From assembly GCA_020055645.1 (NCBI GenBank), contig CM034546.1, positions 127,245,875-127,309,874 of the forward strand: DNA of 64,000 nt. Direction: 5' to 3'. A program made the translations under genes and the position numbers. This DNA is from Tomocerus qinae. Taxonomy: Eukaryota; Arthropoda; Collembola; Entomobryomorpha; Tomoceridae. Shown here piece by piece: positions 10,146-23,221 of the stretch (position 1 is the first letter of the stretch; every line of letters begins with the position of its first letter). The notes below the pieces were generated by a model. That model saw nothing but the letters and a program-made list of their open reading frames with translations, was not told where the DNA came from and made no database searches.

Positions 10146-12662
10146 ATGGAGGATAATCAAGAGACAACTAGAATCACTGCTCAGTTTGTGTCGGAAACTG
10201 GAGAAGTCTGTGGCTCTTCATTTGATTTGCCAATTAATATTTCAGTAGAAAAAATCAGAATCATTTGTAACAGCTTACTAGAGCAGGTAAATACAGTCAC
10301 ATAGTTTCTTTTTTGAAATGGAAGTATTTAAATATTTTGTTATTTCTTGGGATTACCCAATAACGTTTTTAAATATTTAAATTAAATAATATAGGAGGAA
10401 TCAACCCCGTGTGCATTTTTTGTGAATGAAAAAGAAATAGTCTCATCTTTAGATCAAACTCTTTCAGAAGAAGATAAAGTAGACGCTGAAAAAGTTGTTC
10501 AGATTGTTTACCAACCTCAAGCTTTATTTCGAGTGAGAGCAGTCACTAGATGTACTAGGTAATAAATGTTTTAAATATGTAACAAATGTACTCGTACTGT
10601 TCCAGCGTTTCTATACTATAATAACCAATCTTCATAATACTTTAAAAATCGTTTTACAGTCAAAATATATCAATTTGAATTAAAGACTTAATTTTTGATA
10701 ACGCAGTTCTTTGCCTGGTCATTCGGAAGCAGTAATTTCTGCGTCTTTCAGTCCCGATGGTCGAACTTTAGCCAGTGGTTCAGGTGATACAACTGTACGG
10801 TTTTGGGATATAAACACCGAAACACCAGAGTTTGAATGCAAAGGTGAGATAACGATAAATTTAGTATTTAGTTGCATCATTAATCATTTAAATAATCATT
10901 ATTGAATTTTATTTATTTAGGTCATAAAAATTGGGTTTTGGCGATTGCTTGGTCACCTCTGGGAACAAAACTAGCTTCAGGTTGTAAAACTGGAGAAATT
11001 ATCATTTGGGATGCGTCGACTGGAAAACAGTTGGGAAAGTCTCTGTGTGGGCACAAGCAATGGATAACTGCTCTGTGTTGGGAACCATTGCATTTGTAAA
11101 TCATCCAAAATGTTTTAATATTTTTATGCTAATAATTACACAAATTATAAACAGATTTATTTTTATAAAGGAATGGAGAATGTAGATACCTGGCAAGTAG
11201 TTCTAAAGACACTGTGATTCGTATTTGGGATGTCATTCTTGGACAAACTGTCCGTAGTTTAACTGGTCATGTCCAAAGTGTAACTTGTCTTCGTTGGGGT
11301 GGAACTGGACTCATTTACTCCGGCTCTCAGGATAGAACTGTAAAAGTCTGGAGATCTGTAGATGTAAGTTAACAAAGATAATATTGGTTATTGTTTGAAC
11401 TGGAAACTAAGTTAACATAATTAGTTATTATTAGTTATAGCTAAATGGGAAAATAGTGACAAAAGTGGACTTCTGATGAAATATTTACAGTAAAAATCTA
11501 TCAACAATAAAGTGCTAACAATGACAATTGTAATTGTAGGAACATAATTATTACAATTTTAATCTTAGTCAATTAAGTTATTGTATATGTTTTATTTCTA
11601 CAGGGCATTTTGTGCAGAACGTTAGAAGGTCATGCTCATTGGGTAAATACAATGGCACTCAGCACTGACTACGTAATGCGGACTGGCGATTTTGATCCAG
11701 CCGATGCAGAAGAATTGGCTTATAAAGAGAAAGTTCAAGATTGTAATTCTAAATATTTCTTAAGACCTTATTAATATTAGTATCAGTATTTTTATTTTTG
11801 ATGTTTTTACTTCTCTAGATTCACAATGTCAAAGGAAAGCTTTAGAGAGGTATGAATCCGTGAGAAATGTTTGCGAAGAGCGTCTGGTATCCGGATCGGA
11901 TGATTTTACTATGATATTGTGGTTACCAGAGAAAGACAAGAAACCGTTACGTATGATCAGCACAATGATTAAACTACATGCAGTAAACTTTTTGTCTTTC
12001 TGTCATTAATTGACATTTCATTTAGTTTATTTTATATTTTAGTCCGTATGACTGGCCATCAGCAGTTAATAAATGACGTAAAGTTCTCACCAGACACAAG
12101 ACTAATTGCGTCTGCCTCCTTTGACAAATCTGTGAAACTGTGGGATGGAAAAACTGGAAAGTAAGCCAAATGATTAATATTTAGTAGGCATATTTATTTA
12201 TTTATGCTTTAACAATAATTGTGATATTTACTTGGTTAGATTTATCGCAACGTTACGAGGTCATGTCCAAGCTGTATACCAACTTGCCTGGTCTGCAGAC
12301 TCCAGAATGCTAGTCAGTGGAAGCGCCGACTCTACTATCAAATGTAATAAATTAATAATTTTCTATCAACCTAGTGTGTATGTTTAATGAAAATTAATTA
12401 ATATATTGTTCTTTACATTCAGTATGGAATTTGAAGACGAAAAAGCTAGAAATTGATCTTCCTGGTCATGCTGATGAAGTATATGCTGTGGATTGGGCCC
12501 CAGATGGTCAAAGGGTTGTCTCTGGTGGAAAAGATAAAGTATTAAAAATGTAAGCTCGACGTTGCATTATGCTAAATTATTTAAACGTGATTGATTTGTA
12601 ACAAAATTACTTAATTTATCATAACAATACATTATTGCATTTGTTTCAGTTGGAGGAAATAA
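10146..12662 (+). CDS. NLE1: Notchless homologue, WD40 ribosome-assembly factor (480 residues, 11 exons)
   Basis: Exons: 10146-10286, 10395-10558, 10707-10843, 10921-11095, 11171-11363, 11604-11742, 11819-11950, 12043-12160, 12240-12343, 12423-12549 and 12650-12662; all borders are GT-AG and all phases agree. The N-terminal NLE domain (about residues 10-100, ending ...[14 protein letters not shown]) is the MIDAS-binding ubiquitin-like module, followed by eight WD40 repeats with clear GH...WD spacing and the family-specific insert [20 protein letters not shown]. Length matches the family (about 485). In yeast (Rsa4) and animals the protein recruits the AAA ATPase midasin (Rea1/MDN1) to pre-60S particles in the nucleolus; it was first described as a Notch modulator in Drosophila. 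The gene ends IWRK-stop, as usual. An intron probably lies in the 5' UTR directly before the ATG. Confidence 0.95.
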
Positions 12663-13968
12663 ATAAATTGTCCGTTTTGCTGAAGATCCTGGATAATGAA
12701 GTATCTAGATCTATTTTTCTTCTCACCTTCAAAGTTGAAATTACATTACTGCCGTGTTATTTATGATTAATGGTTGCTACTTGCTACTTGGCCATTGGGT
12801 AGTAAATAATGTTTAATACTTCTCATGTCGTTTGTAATTTTTGTGCATTTAGTTTTACTGAACGACATTGCAACATAATACGTTTATCAAAGTTTTTAAA
12901 AATTTGTTCCAGCTGTATTGCTATTACATTAAGAAAATTGTTTTAAAGAAATGTTTTTTCTTTAATATATAATATCTTCGTAATCACTGGTTAATACAAA
13001 GTAGACAATTATTTTTGTATGAAACAAAACCTTTAAATAAACTGATGGCTATGTTAGTGTTGTTATTTGTATATTTTTTAAATATTTTTATTTCTTTTTC
13101 TTTTGATCATTTTCCAAAGGTTGCACCGTACATATAAAAATTATTTAATTTATGTAAATATAGAATTTGTGACAATTATTTTAGTTCATTATTTAAGCCA
13201 AGCATGGTTTGATAATTATTTGGCATACATTTTTTGGCATACATTTATCAATTAACTAGATTGGGGACTGTGAAAGTGTAAAGAATGAATTTAAATTACC
13301 TATCTTTAAAATATAATATATAAGCTAATGCGAAATAGGAAGTAACGTTAACTCCAGGCTTCCTATAAAATCAGCAAAAAACCTACTTGGTAATCCAAAC
13401 GCTAAACGTCGATGTCAACCATGAAATCGTAATTGATGTGGCCTGGTTATACAATGAAGATATACAAGCACTCATATTTATCACTTTAACGTGAATAAAG
13501 CTAATGATAATTGATTGCTTTGATTGATGGCCTGTCTAGTGGATGCAACAAGGTTAGTTCAATCACTTATTACATAATGATTATTACATAAACTTTTAAT
13601 TACACTGTTAATTAATTACGTATAAGGTTATTATTACGCATTTAAAATGTATCAATATTTATAGATGAATTTAGATGGTGTATATATTATTGTACATTTC
13701 AGATAAGTCTTGTCAATAAAATATATTATAATATAGTATATAATTTAGAGTAGCCCTGATCAGTGAGGTAATTAGGTTACACGTTTTTGATACTGATAAA
13801 CACAGTTAGCACTTGCACCGAACTATTGAAATTGTCACGAATTTGTTTTAAATGGTTTGATTTGCAGAGCTTGTCTAAAATAGGGAGTCGTAACCGTAAC
13901 ATTAATTATAGCTACCGACTGCTACATTTTACTGGTTTCAAGAATTTGGTTAATTAATTTAGAGAACC
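12663..13968. other. 3' UTR of NLE1 and intergenic DNA
   Basis: AT-rich with several possible polyadenylation signals (for example AATAAA at 13036 and 13716). No exon was found on either strand. Confidence 0.4.
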
Positions 13969-14786
13969 ATGTCTAAAATTTTCGCTTTAGTTTTCACAGG
14001 GTTGGTTTGTGTGCACGTAAGATCTGTGTCTTCGCAAAGACATGAAGCTACCTTAGATCCCGATGGAAAGTTTATTGTTGGCTGGAGTATCAACAACTCT
14101 TCAGGAAGAATCACTTTTGATGTCGCTGTTGAAACCAAGGGCTATTTCGGCCTTGGAATTTCAGACTCGGGAGACATGTACTCCTTGGATGCTTTCATTG
14201 GGATGGTCTTAGACAATGGCACGGCTACTATCCTAGTAAATTACTTTTTTCTAATTTAAAAAATATCATAGTTAAATCTATTTTTCGTTTTAAGTATTCC
14301 TAATAAATTAACTTAATTTATTTGTCAAATGTTTAAATGCTTTTTCAAGTATTAAATCAAGTTCAAGTAAATCAAGTTCATTGAAAAGTCATTAATAAAC
14401 TTATTTATTTTTGAAGGATTGTTATGCTGATGGAAATTTTCGACCCCGCGAAGACTATGAACAAGATTTGGAACTCATTTATGGCTATGAGTCTGCAACG
14501 CATACATATCTAAGATTCTCCAGGGCTTTGGACACTGGTGATGAATACGACGACAATCCTATTACAGTCGGTTTTTTTATATTTCGGTTATATTCATTAT
14601 TTTTTATTCATGATAGCATTTTAACTATTAGTTTTTAGATTGCTGGAAAATTAATTTTATTAATCTATTATGCACACATAGGATAAAATGACCTACTTGG
14701 TCTACGCAATTGGTACATCTGACAATCTTGCCTATCATCCTATTCGCGGAAGCTACGCTGTGAATTTGATTCGGCCATCATCATAA
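13969..14786 (+). CDS. short secreted DOMON-domain protein (173 residues, three exons)
   Basis: Exons 13969-14235, 14417-14566 and 14682-14786 join in phase 0 throughout. The protein starts with a signal peptide (core IFALVFTGLVCV, cleavage probably after SVSS) and consists of one DOMON domain: the opening HEATLDPDGKFIVGWSIN, the central GYFGLGISDSGDMYSLD, and the closing TYLVYAIGTSDNLAYHPIRG, which is the arrangement seen in the N-terminal domain of MOXD1/dopamine beta-hydroxylase-like proteins. DOMON domains bind haem or sugar ligands. The copper-dependent monooxygenase domains that usually follow in DBH/MOXD1 are absent, and the frame closes soon after the domain, so this is a DOMON-only secreted protein rather than an oxygenase. 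The second intron has a weak GTCGGT donor. Confidence 0.85.
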
Positions 14787-15739
14787 ATAATGCTACAAGA
14801 AATATATTTTAAACATTTTTTTCACAAATATTTTGCAATAATTCTTCAAAAATACTACTTGAAAATAAAATTGAAAGCTTCTAAAATAAGATTTTCGCAA
14901 AACGATGTTTATTTACTGGTAGGTTTAACGAATATTGTGGTTTCATTTGTTATACCATTCTCTTTGTCAATCATTAATGCTTTCTGCTCTTCAAATTTAA
15001 AAATTATTTCAAAACACAAGTAGAAAGTAAAAAAGATAAATTGCCTTCAATAGAAGAAAACCTTTATCAACAAATATTTTTTTAAAATATGGGTTAACTA
15101 ACATTGTTTAACAGAATAAACTAACTTGTAAATGTAAAGATATAATATACAATTAAAATTTTATAAAAATGTAACGTATATCTGTATGCATATCCTATGA
15201 TGCTTTTTGTTAAATATTCAAAATATGTTTGAATCTGAAATAATTATTAAATCAAAGAAAATATGTGTATACATTTACTACATTGATATTAATTGAAGGT
15301 CAGCGACTTCAAAAAAGTTTAAATCCAAACTACAGACAGATTATATAAATGCATATTAGATTAGATTAGAATATACCATGTCATTGTCATGAAGGATATG
15401 ATGCAATTATGTTTGAATTGAAAGCAAAAACTTTAAAACCTCACAGATTTCATATACGGCAGAATAAAGGACTGTTTATTTACATTTCTAAACTATAAAC
15501 GATAATGTGCCACGAATACGAAACAAATGATCGAAGAAACTATAACTATTATTAGCGCAGTTAATAACTAAAACATATCTCTGGATTTATAAATGTAAAA
15601 TTAAAGAACATAAATTGTAGATATAACAGTCCCGAAACAAATGCATTAAATCACAATAAAGACAATAAGATAAAATTATATAGTAAGGTTTGTGTATCTA
15701 CAGATATGATATTAAAATATAGAAGTATACTAAAGACCT
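14787..15739. other. convergent intergenic region, no gene seen
   Basis: It lies between the 3' ends of the DOMON gene (plus) and the TUT1-like gene (minus). AT-rich; an open stretch at 14790-15023 is low-complexity sequence without splice context and is not called. Confidence 0.45.
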
Positions 15740-18700
15740 TTAGTCTTCGGTGCTAAGCCATTTTTTAAACCTGAATCTGGAGTATTTTGGCAATAGATCT
15801 CTTATAACAGAAACAGTATGGATTGTAGAATTTTGTGCAGATGCTTTGCCCCATCCAGTTTCTTTAATATCTCTAAGAACTAAAGTGACGGCTTCCTCTT
15901 TGGTAGCGTCTAATGAAATTTTAGCAACAAATTTACTTGTCAATGGTGGCCCTTGAGCCTTTTTGGCTGCTAATGCCATTTTAGTGACATTTCCTTCCCA
16001 ATCCAAAGGATCAGGGAATTTACTTTTTAATTCTTTGTCAGTTTGAGCATCACTTCGAAGTCGTCCCCTGCCTACGACAAAATTGGTGTTGTTGATTGTG
16101 CATAGTAAAGTACTGGAATAGGCGTACTTAATCTGAATGTCAAAAAACTTTCTTTGGTGCGGATTTTCATTCGGAGGGTAGATATAAGTAATTGGCTTGT
16201 CCTTTTCATTTTTGTCTTCAGGTAGTTCTTCAAGTTTGGGTTTTTTAGGATCTGGAGACTCGTCCTTTTCCTTTTCCTTAGAATCGGTTTTCTTTTCAAT
16301 TGGAAGAAGATTATTTTTAAACCCGCTAAGGCCGTAAAAAGCTACTGTCTTATTTGCAGAGTCTATATTGGTGTCTATCGGGATAGAAACTTTGAACTCG
16401 GTTAACTCATTTATTTCTGCGACTTGAAATAGAAACGCTTTCCACCAAACATCAGAAAAAAAGTCTTTTGCGAACATACTCCATAAAACTTTCATACGCA
16501 TATTTAGAATAGCTTCAGATACCAAATTTCCAAAATTTTCTTTAAACACTCGCTGAAAATTATCATCTGGAGGGTAAACAATAATTTTTTCCATTATTCC
16601 AAACTGGTAATTTGCATTTAGAGGCTGAAGTGAAAATGAAGTAGTTTTCTTAGATCGACTGTTTGTTCTATGTTTTCTTTTAGATGAATTTGGCTCTTCA
16701 GGTGCAGATTGTGTTAAAGCAGGAGGAGGTGGAGGTTTCGGTTTGGGTAAATTACTAGCTGGCGGTTGGACAGGTATTGATATTAATGACTTGGCAACTG
16801 GAATTAAATTTGGGCGTTGAAAGGGTTTGCCGTATGGCATTTTTTGTGGTGATGGACACATTTGTTGTTGAACGGGCATTGGAAAACGTTGGGGAAAATG
16901 CGACTGCGGAGCCATTACAGGGGTAGGTAAAAGCCCGCCCGAGCGGGGTTCTGGTTGATGATATTGCTGTAAATGATGAGGAATAGTAAGCATCTCATTA
17001 GGTTCATAATGATGTAGTGGCGGATTGTATTGTTGATGATATGCTTCAGAAGGCTGGGATGTTCGGTCATGCTGCTGGGAGACATAATGCATGTCTTGGT
17101 TCTGATGCAGGTGAAACATATCCGAATGATGCGGATCTTGTCCCTGTGAATGATGAAATGCTTCAGGATGACGTGAAATTGTTTCCGTTGGAGTTGATCT
17201 GCGAGAGAAAGAAATATCTCTCGATTGTGAATATCCATATGCTGAATCTTCAAGTCTATTAAGATTATTTTCGTCATAGGGTTGAAAAATATCGTTTTGT
17301 CTGACTGTGGATGAATTTTCGAAAGTGAAACTGGTATTGGATTGATTTTCAGAGGGTAAATAAGAGTTACCACTTGAATGTGCTATTTGTTCATGGCTTA
17401 TAGTAGAAGTTGTACTTTCTTGAGAAGATTCAGCTATTTTGAGATTGAAAACGTCCATTAGATTCAAATCAGGGGAATTTAAAACAGTTTCAATATCATC
17501 AATGGTATCTGCACAGAGAAATTGGAATTTCCAAATTGTATCTTCAGGAGTAGAGGAAGATATATTGGATACTAAATCGAATGGGTCTTGAATGCAGAGT
17601 AAACTATCCGTGTTCAGTCTCCGTTTTTGGATAGAAGTCCGAGTTTTGTACGCTTCGAGACCTTTTGGCAAATCTGCTTCTTTTCCTTTTTCAAATATAC
17701 TTTTGGGGAGGAAATCCCCGATAACAGAACATATAACTTGAGATTGGAGATCTGAGTGGGCGTACATTTTGAAGAATTCCACCGCAAGCTGGAGAATTGA
17801 TTTAGCTGATGGCTTTCCCGTTGTAGGATTAGTATCAAAACCAGATGAGACACCTAAAAATGACATGACATTGACAATCTTCTCTTGGTCTTCACAAAAA
17901 CCAGTTTCCCATCCGTTGATCTCTTTGATATTGTTTCCCATTGATTGCAGAGCAGCGACAGAAGGTATTATCTTCTTTGTCGTTAGGAAAACTAAAAGAA
18001 GAAGATTAAGAGAGTAGCTTGAAATTAATTGCGGTCCTGTGATTTTGTGATATTTCCCCCAATATCGCACAAATTGGAAAAGAAATGGTAGTCTAGCATC
18101 TAAATTCATCACTAATGCTATTAATTTTGATGTTTGGACAGGTAGGAAACTTTCAAATGTAAATCTGCACGTTACTCCTGTTTTGTAATGGACAAACTTG
18201 ATGCAGGGAATTGTATCTCGAGGAAGAACTACAAAATCGTGACAAAACAGCTGTTTTTGATTTATTCTTCCGATACTTTTCTCTAGAGATTCCATTATTT
18301 CCTTTTTCAGGGGAAGAAGTCCTCCATAAGCATTGGAATTTTCAGCAGACAGACCTAAATGAAAAATAATTTGAATAATCAACTATTTATACAATTTTAT
18401 TTAAAATAATCATTTAAATTTAGACAAATTAAAATTTAGACAATTCGCAGAGATGTTATTAAGCTGAGAATACCTAATTATAAGTTAATACATGATTAAA
18501 ATTTCAGTTTTAATTTTTATTAAATAAATGAAGTTGTATTTAAAAACTTGTTTTGTTACTTACCTATTGCGTCAAAGTAAATATGAAGAATTGATGATTT
18601 ATTTCCTAGGCCAGTCACAAAAGATCCATAAGGACATAGAATACATTTCGGATAGTCTCTATTCAGCAGTCTGTTAATATCCTTCACCAAATTCTGGCGC

Positions 18701-19586
18701 AGAGTGAGTTCTGACGAAGACAGTCTGGTCTCTCTTTCGAAGATCTCCATTTGACTATCAATGGGAAGTGACTTTAAAGTACTTGACAGTTGTGAATGGT
18801 AATCTTCAAAGGATTCTTTCAGTTCTTTCCTTCTATTCACTAAATCTTCCACGGTAGTTTTTCGTCTGCCGGTCTTATTCTGATTCAGTTGCAGCCCTTC
18901 AAAACGAATACATTAAATGTCTAATTTACTACTATTTTAAAACATTTGGCTTAGGGTTAAAAATTCTTAAATTACATTCAGCATCAGAGATATCCGATTT
19001 GAGTCGAAGAGAAAGATTTGCACTTTCCATCGAATGTTTCATTAACACAGCATGTGCCGCGTAATCCCTAAAATATAATAAAATTGAAATGATTACTAAA
19101 TGAATAATTATTAATTTTTAACCAACAAGTCTGCGAATTTTATAATGTAGTTGTATTAAAATTATAATATATTTAAAAATTACTTTTTGTCCAACTGTAT
19201 AACACAAAATTCCAAATCAGATTCAAAGAACGCGTCCGAAACGAGACCATAGCTGGCAAAATACCAACAAATATCCGTTCTATCCGGTTTCGTTCCATTT
19301 ATTGTTACTACAAGAGATCGTTCGTTTAAAGATGACTCCCAAGAATCTATTGTCTTGCTAGTGACATCCTGGTGCTTAGAACTTAGCTGTAAAAACGAAA
19401 ATGTAAAAATATTTTTCGTATACATTAGTTTAGTGTATGCATACATAAAGTAAACGCATATGATAAAGTCATAATACTGAATACTTTCAATTTCTTTAAT
19501 AAATATCTAAAAAAAATTACCAAATGTTCCATCCAATCATCGTAGCAGATGAACCGAAGGTCACAATACTCACAGAGGATAATCAT
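15740..19586 (-). CDS. TUT1/Star-PAP-like non-canonical nucleotidyltransferase with degenerate catalytic site (1102 residues, five exons)
   Basis: Exons: 19521-19586, 19184-19386, 18976-19067, 18564-18896 and 15740-18354. Domains in order: a U1/matrin-type C2H2 finger (CEYC ... H-x5-H, residues 5-27), an RRM-like fold (about 40-115, SLVVTINGTKP ... CVIQLDKKDYA), a nucleotidyltransferase palm (about 195-310), a PAP core with SSYSLNLLLLVFL and INGWETGFC (to about 440), a long disordered His/Gln/Pro-rich insert, then a basic C-terminal region ending RFRFKKWLSTED. This order is that of TUT1 (U6 TUTase, speckle-targeted PIP5K1A-regulated PAP). The family motif GS-x(9-13)-D-x-D reads GSFVTGLGNKSS-I-L-H here (positions 211-225), so both metal-binding Asp are replaced; the third, normally in a CD-x-S-F-like strand, reads CRFTFES with Arg295. 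It is therefore predicted to bind RNA without adding nucleotides. The start was chosen because a stop lies upstream in frame and the ATG precedes the zinc finger. Confidence 0.8.
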
Positions 19587-20403
19587 CTCGTCTGACTTTT
19601 GACAACTGCCAGCTGACTGCTCTATCCAATCAAATATTCAGTAAAATCCAGTATATTTGTTCTACTGTCAATATTTTAGCCTTTCACTCCTGAGAAATCT
19701 GGACAGAAACATTTTTGAAAGTATGATTGATAGAGTTCTTTCCAGAGCCTGACAATTAATCTAATATCTTGATAATTGTAGAAAAGTAGTAGAAAAGAGA
19801 GATAAATTGAAAATATTGTAAACTGGCAAAACAATACTTTTTCTCAAACATTTTTTCCTAACTAATTCAAGTGACTATTTTACCGCTTGCCTATATGATC
19901 CCATATTTAGTCTGATTTTATACCTCCATTCTAACGCAATAACAACGAAACGGTTTTGTGTTTGTGTGCATTTTGTTTAAATATTGGACTATTGGAGGCA
20001 AGTGAGACAAACTGATTAAAAGATGGAAAAAAATATTTATTTATCGTGTCATGTCAATGATATAAAAATCAGACTCCTTCCTATTATTTTAGCTTGACAA
20101 TAAAAATGTTTCTTTCTGTTTATTCTACATAATATAATATAATATTATTGTTATTAATATTATGGTATTATGATAGTATGGTACAAAGGCAGTAGGTTTT
20201 AGCAATCTTGACTTACATTATATACTATAATACAAAAAGCAATGTACAAATTCAAGCATTTTGTCAAAAAAATACCGTAACAATAATATTGTTAAAACCA
20301 ATTAAAATTGTTGGATATAAAAAATAGGATTGGAGAATTGTTTCAATTTATACATAATTATAATAGGAAATTACAATTATCACAAATACAAATAATTACA
20401 AAG
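19587..20403. other. intergenic, upstream of the TUT1-like gene
   Basis: Probable promoter side of the TUT1-like gene, with no recognisable element. AT-rich, with ATAATATAATATTATT runs near 20130. No exon found. Confidence 0.4.
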
Positions 20404-20886
20404 ATGCATGAGTCACTTTTCCGGAAACAACGACTTCGCAAGGTGGTGGCTATTCAAATTCCAAAATTAAATATAGTAAATCAAACAACTTTTCACCCCA
20501 TCATTAATAATTAATTAATTAATAAACCATTTACAAATGGGTATAAAAAAGATGTGTCAAATTGCATGGATAAATCAAAAATATTATCATGAAACATTAA
20601 TACTATGCACATTACACGACCTGTGACCTTTCACCTTTTGAATAAACGATTACATGTCTTCGTACATCTAATAATCTTGTAGGATGAATAGAACAGAAAA
20701 GTTACATTACTTTTCAGTTATGTTTAAATTTTTGGTTTTTGTGCTTTAGCTCCAGTGGCTCCTACAAATTTAAAACTTAGGCAACTGCCAGACAATTTTA
20801 TTCACTCACACAATTTATTATGAACTAGGGCGTAGTTAGACCACTAAATTATAAGGGCAATTTAAACAATGACAGTAAGATTAAAG

Positions 20887-21661
20887 AATAGACGAGTTGC
20901 AAAAAGGGCCTCCAAATGAACACTGATGGCGGACAACAGAAATCCTATGTAAAGACAGCCGACACTGATAGTGATGAATGCAATGTTGAATGCAGTACTC
21001 AGGTAGTTATAGATCGGTTTAGAAAGAATATTAATGGTTTCTGGAATCATTGAAAATATTAAACAATATCTTCCCTAAAATTTGGAGACCCAGTAACAGT
21101 GATTGATATTTGGAGGCCCATGAATAAAAGTAATGAAAATTTGAAGGCCCATGAATAGAAGTAATGAAAATTTGGAGGCCCATGAATAAAAATAATGAAA
21201 ATTTGGAGGCCCATGAATAAAAGTAATTAAAATTTGGAGGCCCATGAATAAAAGTAATGAAAATTTGGAGGCCCATGAATGAAAGTAATAAAAATTTGGA
21301 GGCCCATGAATAAAAGCAATGAATATTTATAGGCCCATGAATAAAGGCCTCCAAATTTTCATTACTTTCATCCATTGGCCTCCAAATTTTCATCACTTTT
21401 ATTCATGGGCCTCCAAATATCAATCATTGTTAGTGGGTCACCAAATTTGTGGGAATTTTTTTAAAATTTATTTTGGATATGGTTTAATATTTTAATGATT
21501 CCAGAAACCATTAATATTCTTTCTAAGCTCATCTATAATACGTTACCTGAGTACTGCATTCAACCAGCATTCACCACTATCAGTGACGGCTGTCTTACAT
21601 AGAATTTCTGTGGTCCGCCAACGGCGATTCATTTGGCGGCCCTTTTTGCAACTCGTCTATT
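20887..21661. mobile_element. fold-back transposon with 170-bp inverted arms and internal 31-bp repeats
   Basis: Arms at about 20887-21062 and 21485-21661 are near-perfect reverse complements, both starting AATAGACGAGTTGCAAAAAG. Between them lies a tandem array of a 31-bp unit (GGAGGCCCATGAATAAAAG..., about 21085-21335) and a short inverted copy of the same unit (21340-21420), so the whole element can fold as one hairpin. No coding capacity. No clear target-site duplication. It separates exon 2 from the exon 3 and 4 remnants of the decayed membrane-protein gene. Confidence 0.8.
21085..21335. repeat. 31-bp tandem repeat inside the fold-back element
   Basis: About eight copies of a 31-bp unit built on TTTGGAGGCCCATGAATAAAAG; successive GGCCC words at 21115, 21146 and 21177 give the period. 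Inverted copies follow at 21340-21420, closing the loop of the fold-back. Confidence 0.8.
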
Positions 21662-23221
21662 GCGCTATAAAGGACAAAACAAATAATTTCAGGGGGTTTG
21701 ACCAATTGGTCATTTCATATTCATATCTTTAGATTGTACCGATGGACAGAAAAACATTAACTCATTTAAATAACTAAAGTTAAAGCGTGTAAGTACAGAA
21801 CGAAATAAAAAATAAAAGAACAAGCTATCTGACATATGACTGAAATAATGCCGCTAAACATGTCCCTTTACTTTATTAATGGTGAGTTTTTTAAGCTATA
21901 AAAGACAAATTCTTATAATCTTAAAACTTCCGTCTATAAGGAATTAACCTCTTCTAAAGGATCTACTTTCATCTGTCAAACACAATCCAAATAGTATAGG
22001 CTTTAGGTTTAGGCAACAACGACAAACATACAAGGAAATCAATATCAATGTTAGCACTCCAAATACTCCAACGAGCCATCCCACTGAGTGATAGTAAACT
22101 GCATTGCGGCTCGATTCATCTGATTCGTAACTCCTGTTAATCAAACAAAATACTTCTCAATATAATGATTATAAAACAACATTTTAATACGTTTATAATC
22201 GTGGACTTCTTTCCTAAAACAATTCTTTATAAAACTAAAAAATTATCTTTTAGATTTTAATTACTATAAATGAAAATTGGGATTACTCAAAGTTCAGCTT
22301 CGTTTCACCGTAACCATGTTTGGTAGATGCAGGTTTTTCAAAAATGTCATTCAGGTCACTGTCTTTCAAAATGTCTTCAGATTTATTCGGAAGTGGAATC
22401 AATTCTTTTTTTATTAAATCGTCCAATTTTATCTTTTCTGTAGATTCTTCAATCTCTGTAATTATTTCGGATGAGCCATTTTTGCCGATGGGCATTGGCT
22501 GGTCATCCTGGGCCAAATCGTTTGTCTCGTTCGTGGTTGTAACATTGTAATTGACATCATTCGAAATCGTCGTTCTCCCATTCACCTCAAAAGCTTCGCC
22601 GACAATGAAATAGACAAAAATTGAAAAACCTACTTTTGACTTCATTTTGATTTTAAAATGATTTCACTGTAAGAAAATAAGTTTTGACAATTTAATAGCT
22701 AATTAGTATGAAGCTCTAGTGAGTCTATGGTATTATTTCTTTCTGTTAGTTATGTTGTACATTACTATTTAACTTTCAAACACTTGGCTAGCGAATGTTC
22801 CAAATCAGTTCTCTGTGGTATGTATAGTAGATTCCTCAATTGTTATCTAATAAGAATTATAAAATAATGAGAATGGATAATACACAGAAAATATGACCAA
22901 AAGGAAATGGTTATTCGTAATTGCAAGCACTTGAAAATAATACTTAATTGTGATTGCAAAGTTGCAATATAATGAGAATTTTATGATGACAAGTTAATGC
23001 AAACATTTGGAAACTGGATATTGGTAAGGGGTTATCTTAAACAAAGATTATAAATCTATTGTTAATGTTAGCCGGCTCTTTTCATCCAGAAAAAGTCATT
23101 ATAAGTAATTTAAAGATCTGGACAATTTTACCATTTGTTTAAATTTGTACAGTAATTTATTAGTTAGCTAAGCATCAGAATAAAATAACATTAAAATAGG
23201 AAATGACAAATATACAAATAT

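Larger units (their letters stand above)
20404..22645 (-). pseudogene. decayed tandem copy of the PPxY single-pass membrane protein gene
   Basis: Exons 1 (22287-22645) and 2 (21944-22133) match those of the intact copy at 23222-24413: signal peptide, acidic ectodomain with DDQPMPIGKN, and a membrane helix after YYHSVGW. In exon 2 two extra bases shift the frame into a stop (RSFRRG-stop), and the splice donor that is AGAAGTAAGT in the intact gene is AGACGGAAGT here, so it is lost. Remnants of exon 3 (about 20738-20790) and exon 4 (about 20404-20450) remain recognisable, but the latter reads PPPC in place of PPPY. Between exons 2 and 3 sits a 775-bp fold-back element. A truncated 182-residue membrane protein could still be made; loss of the cytoplasmic tail makes full function unlikely. 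Confidence 0.75.

Noticed and set aside
16072..17853. Open frames of 75 to 152 codons within 15740-18354 on both strands
   Set aside because: They are shadows of the large last exon of the TUT1-like gene, in other frames.
21031..21396. 121-codon minus-strand open frame with repeated FIHGP/YSWASK words
   Set aside because: It is the translation of the 31-bp tandem repeat inside the fold-back element.
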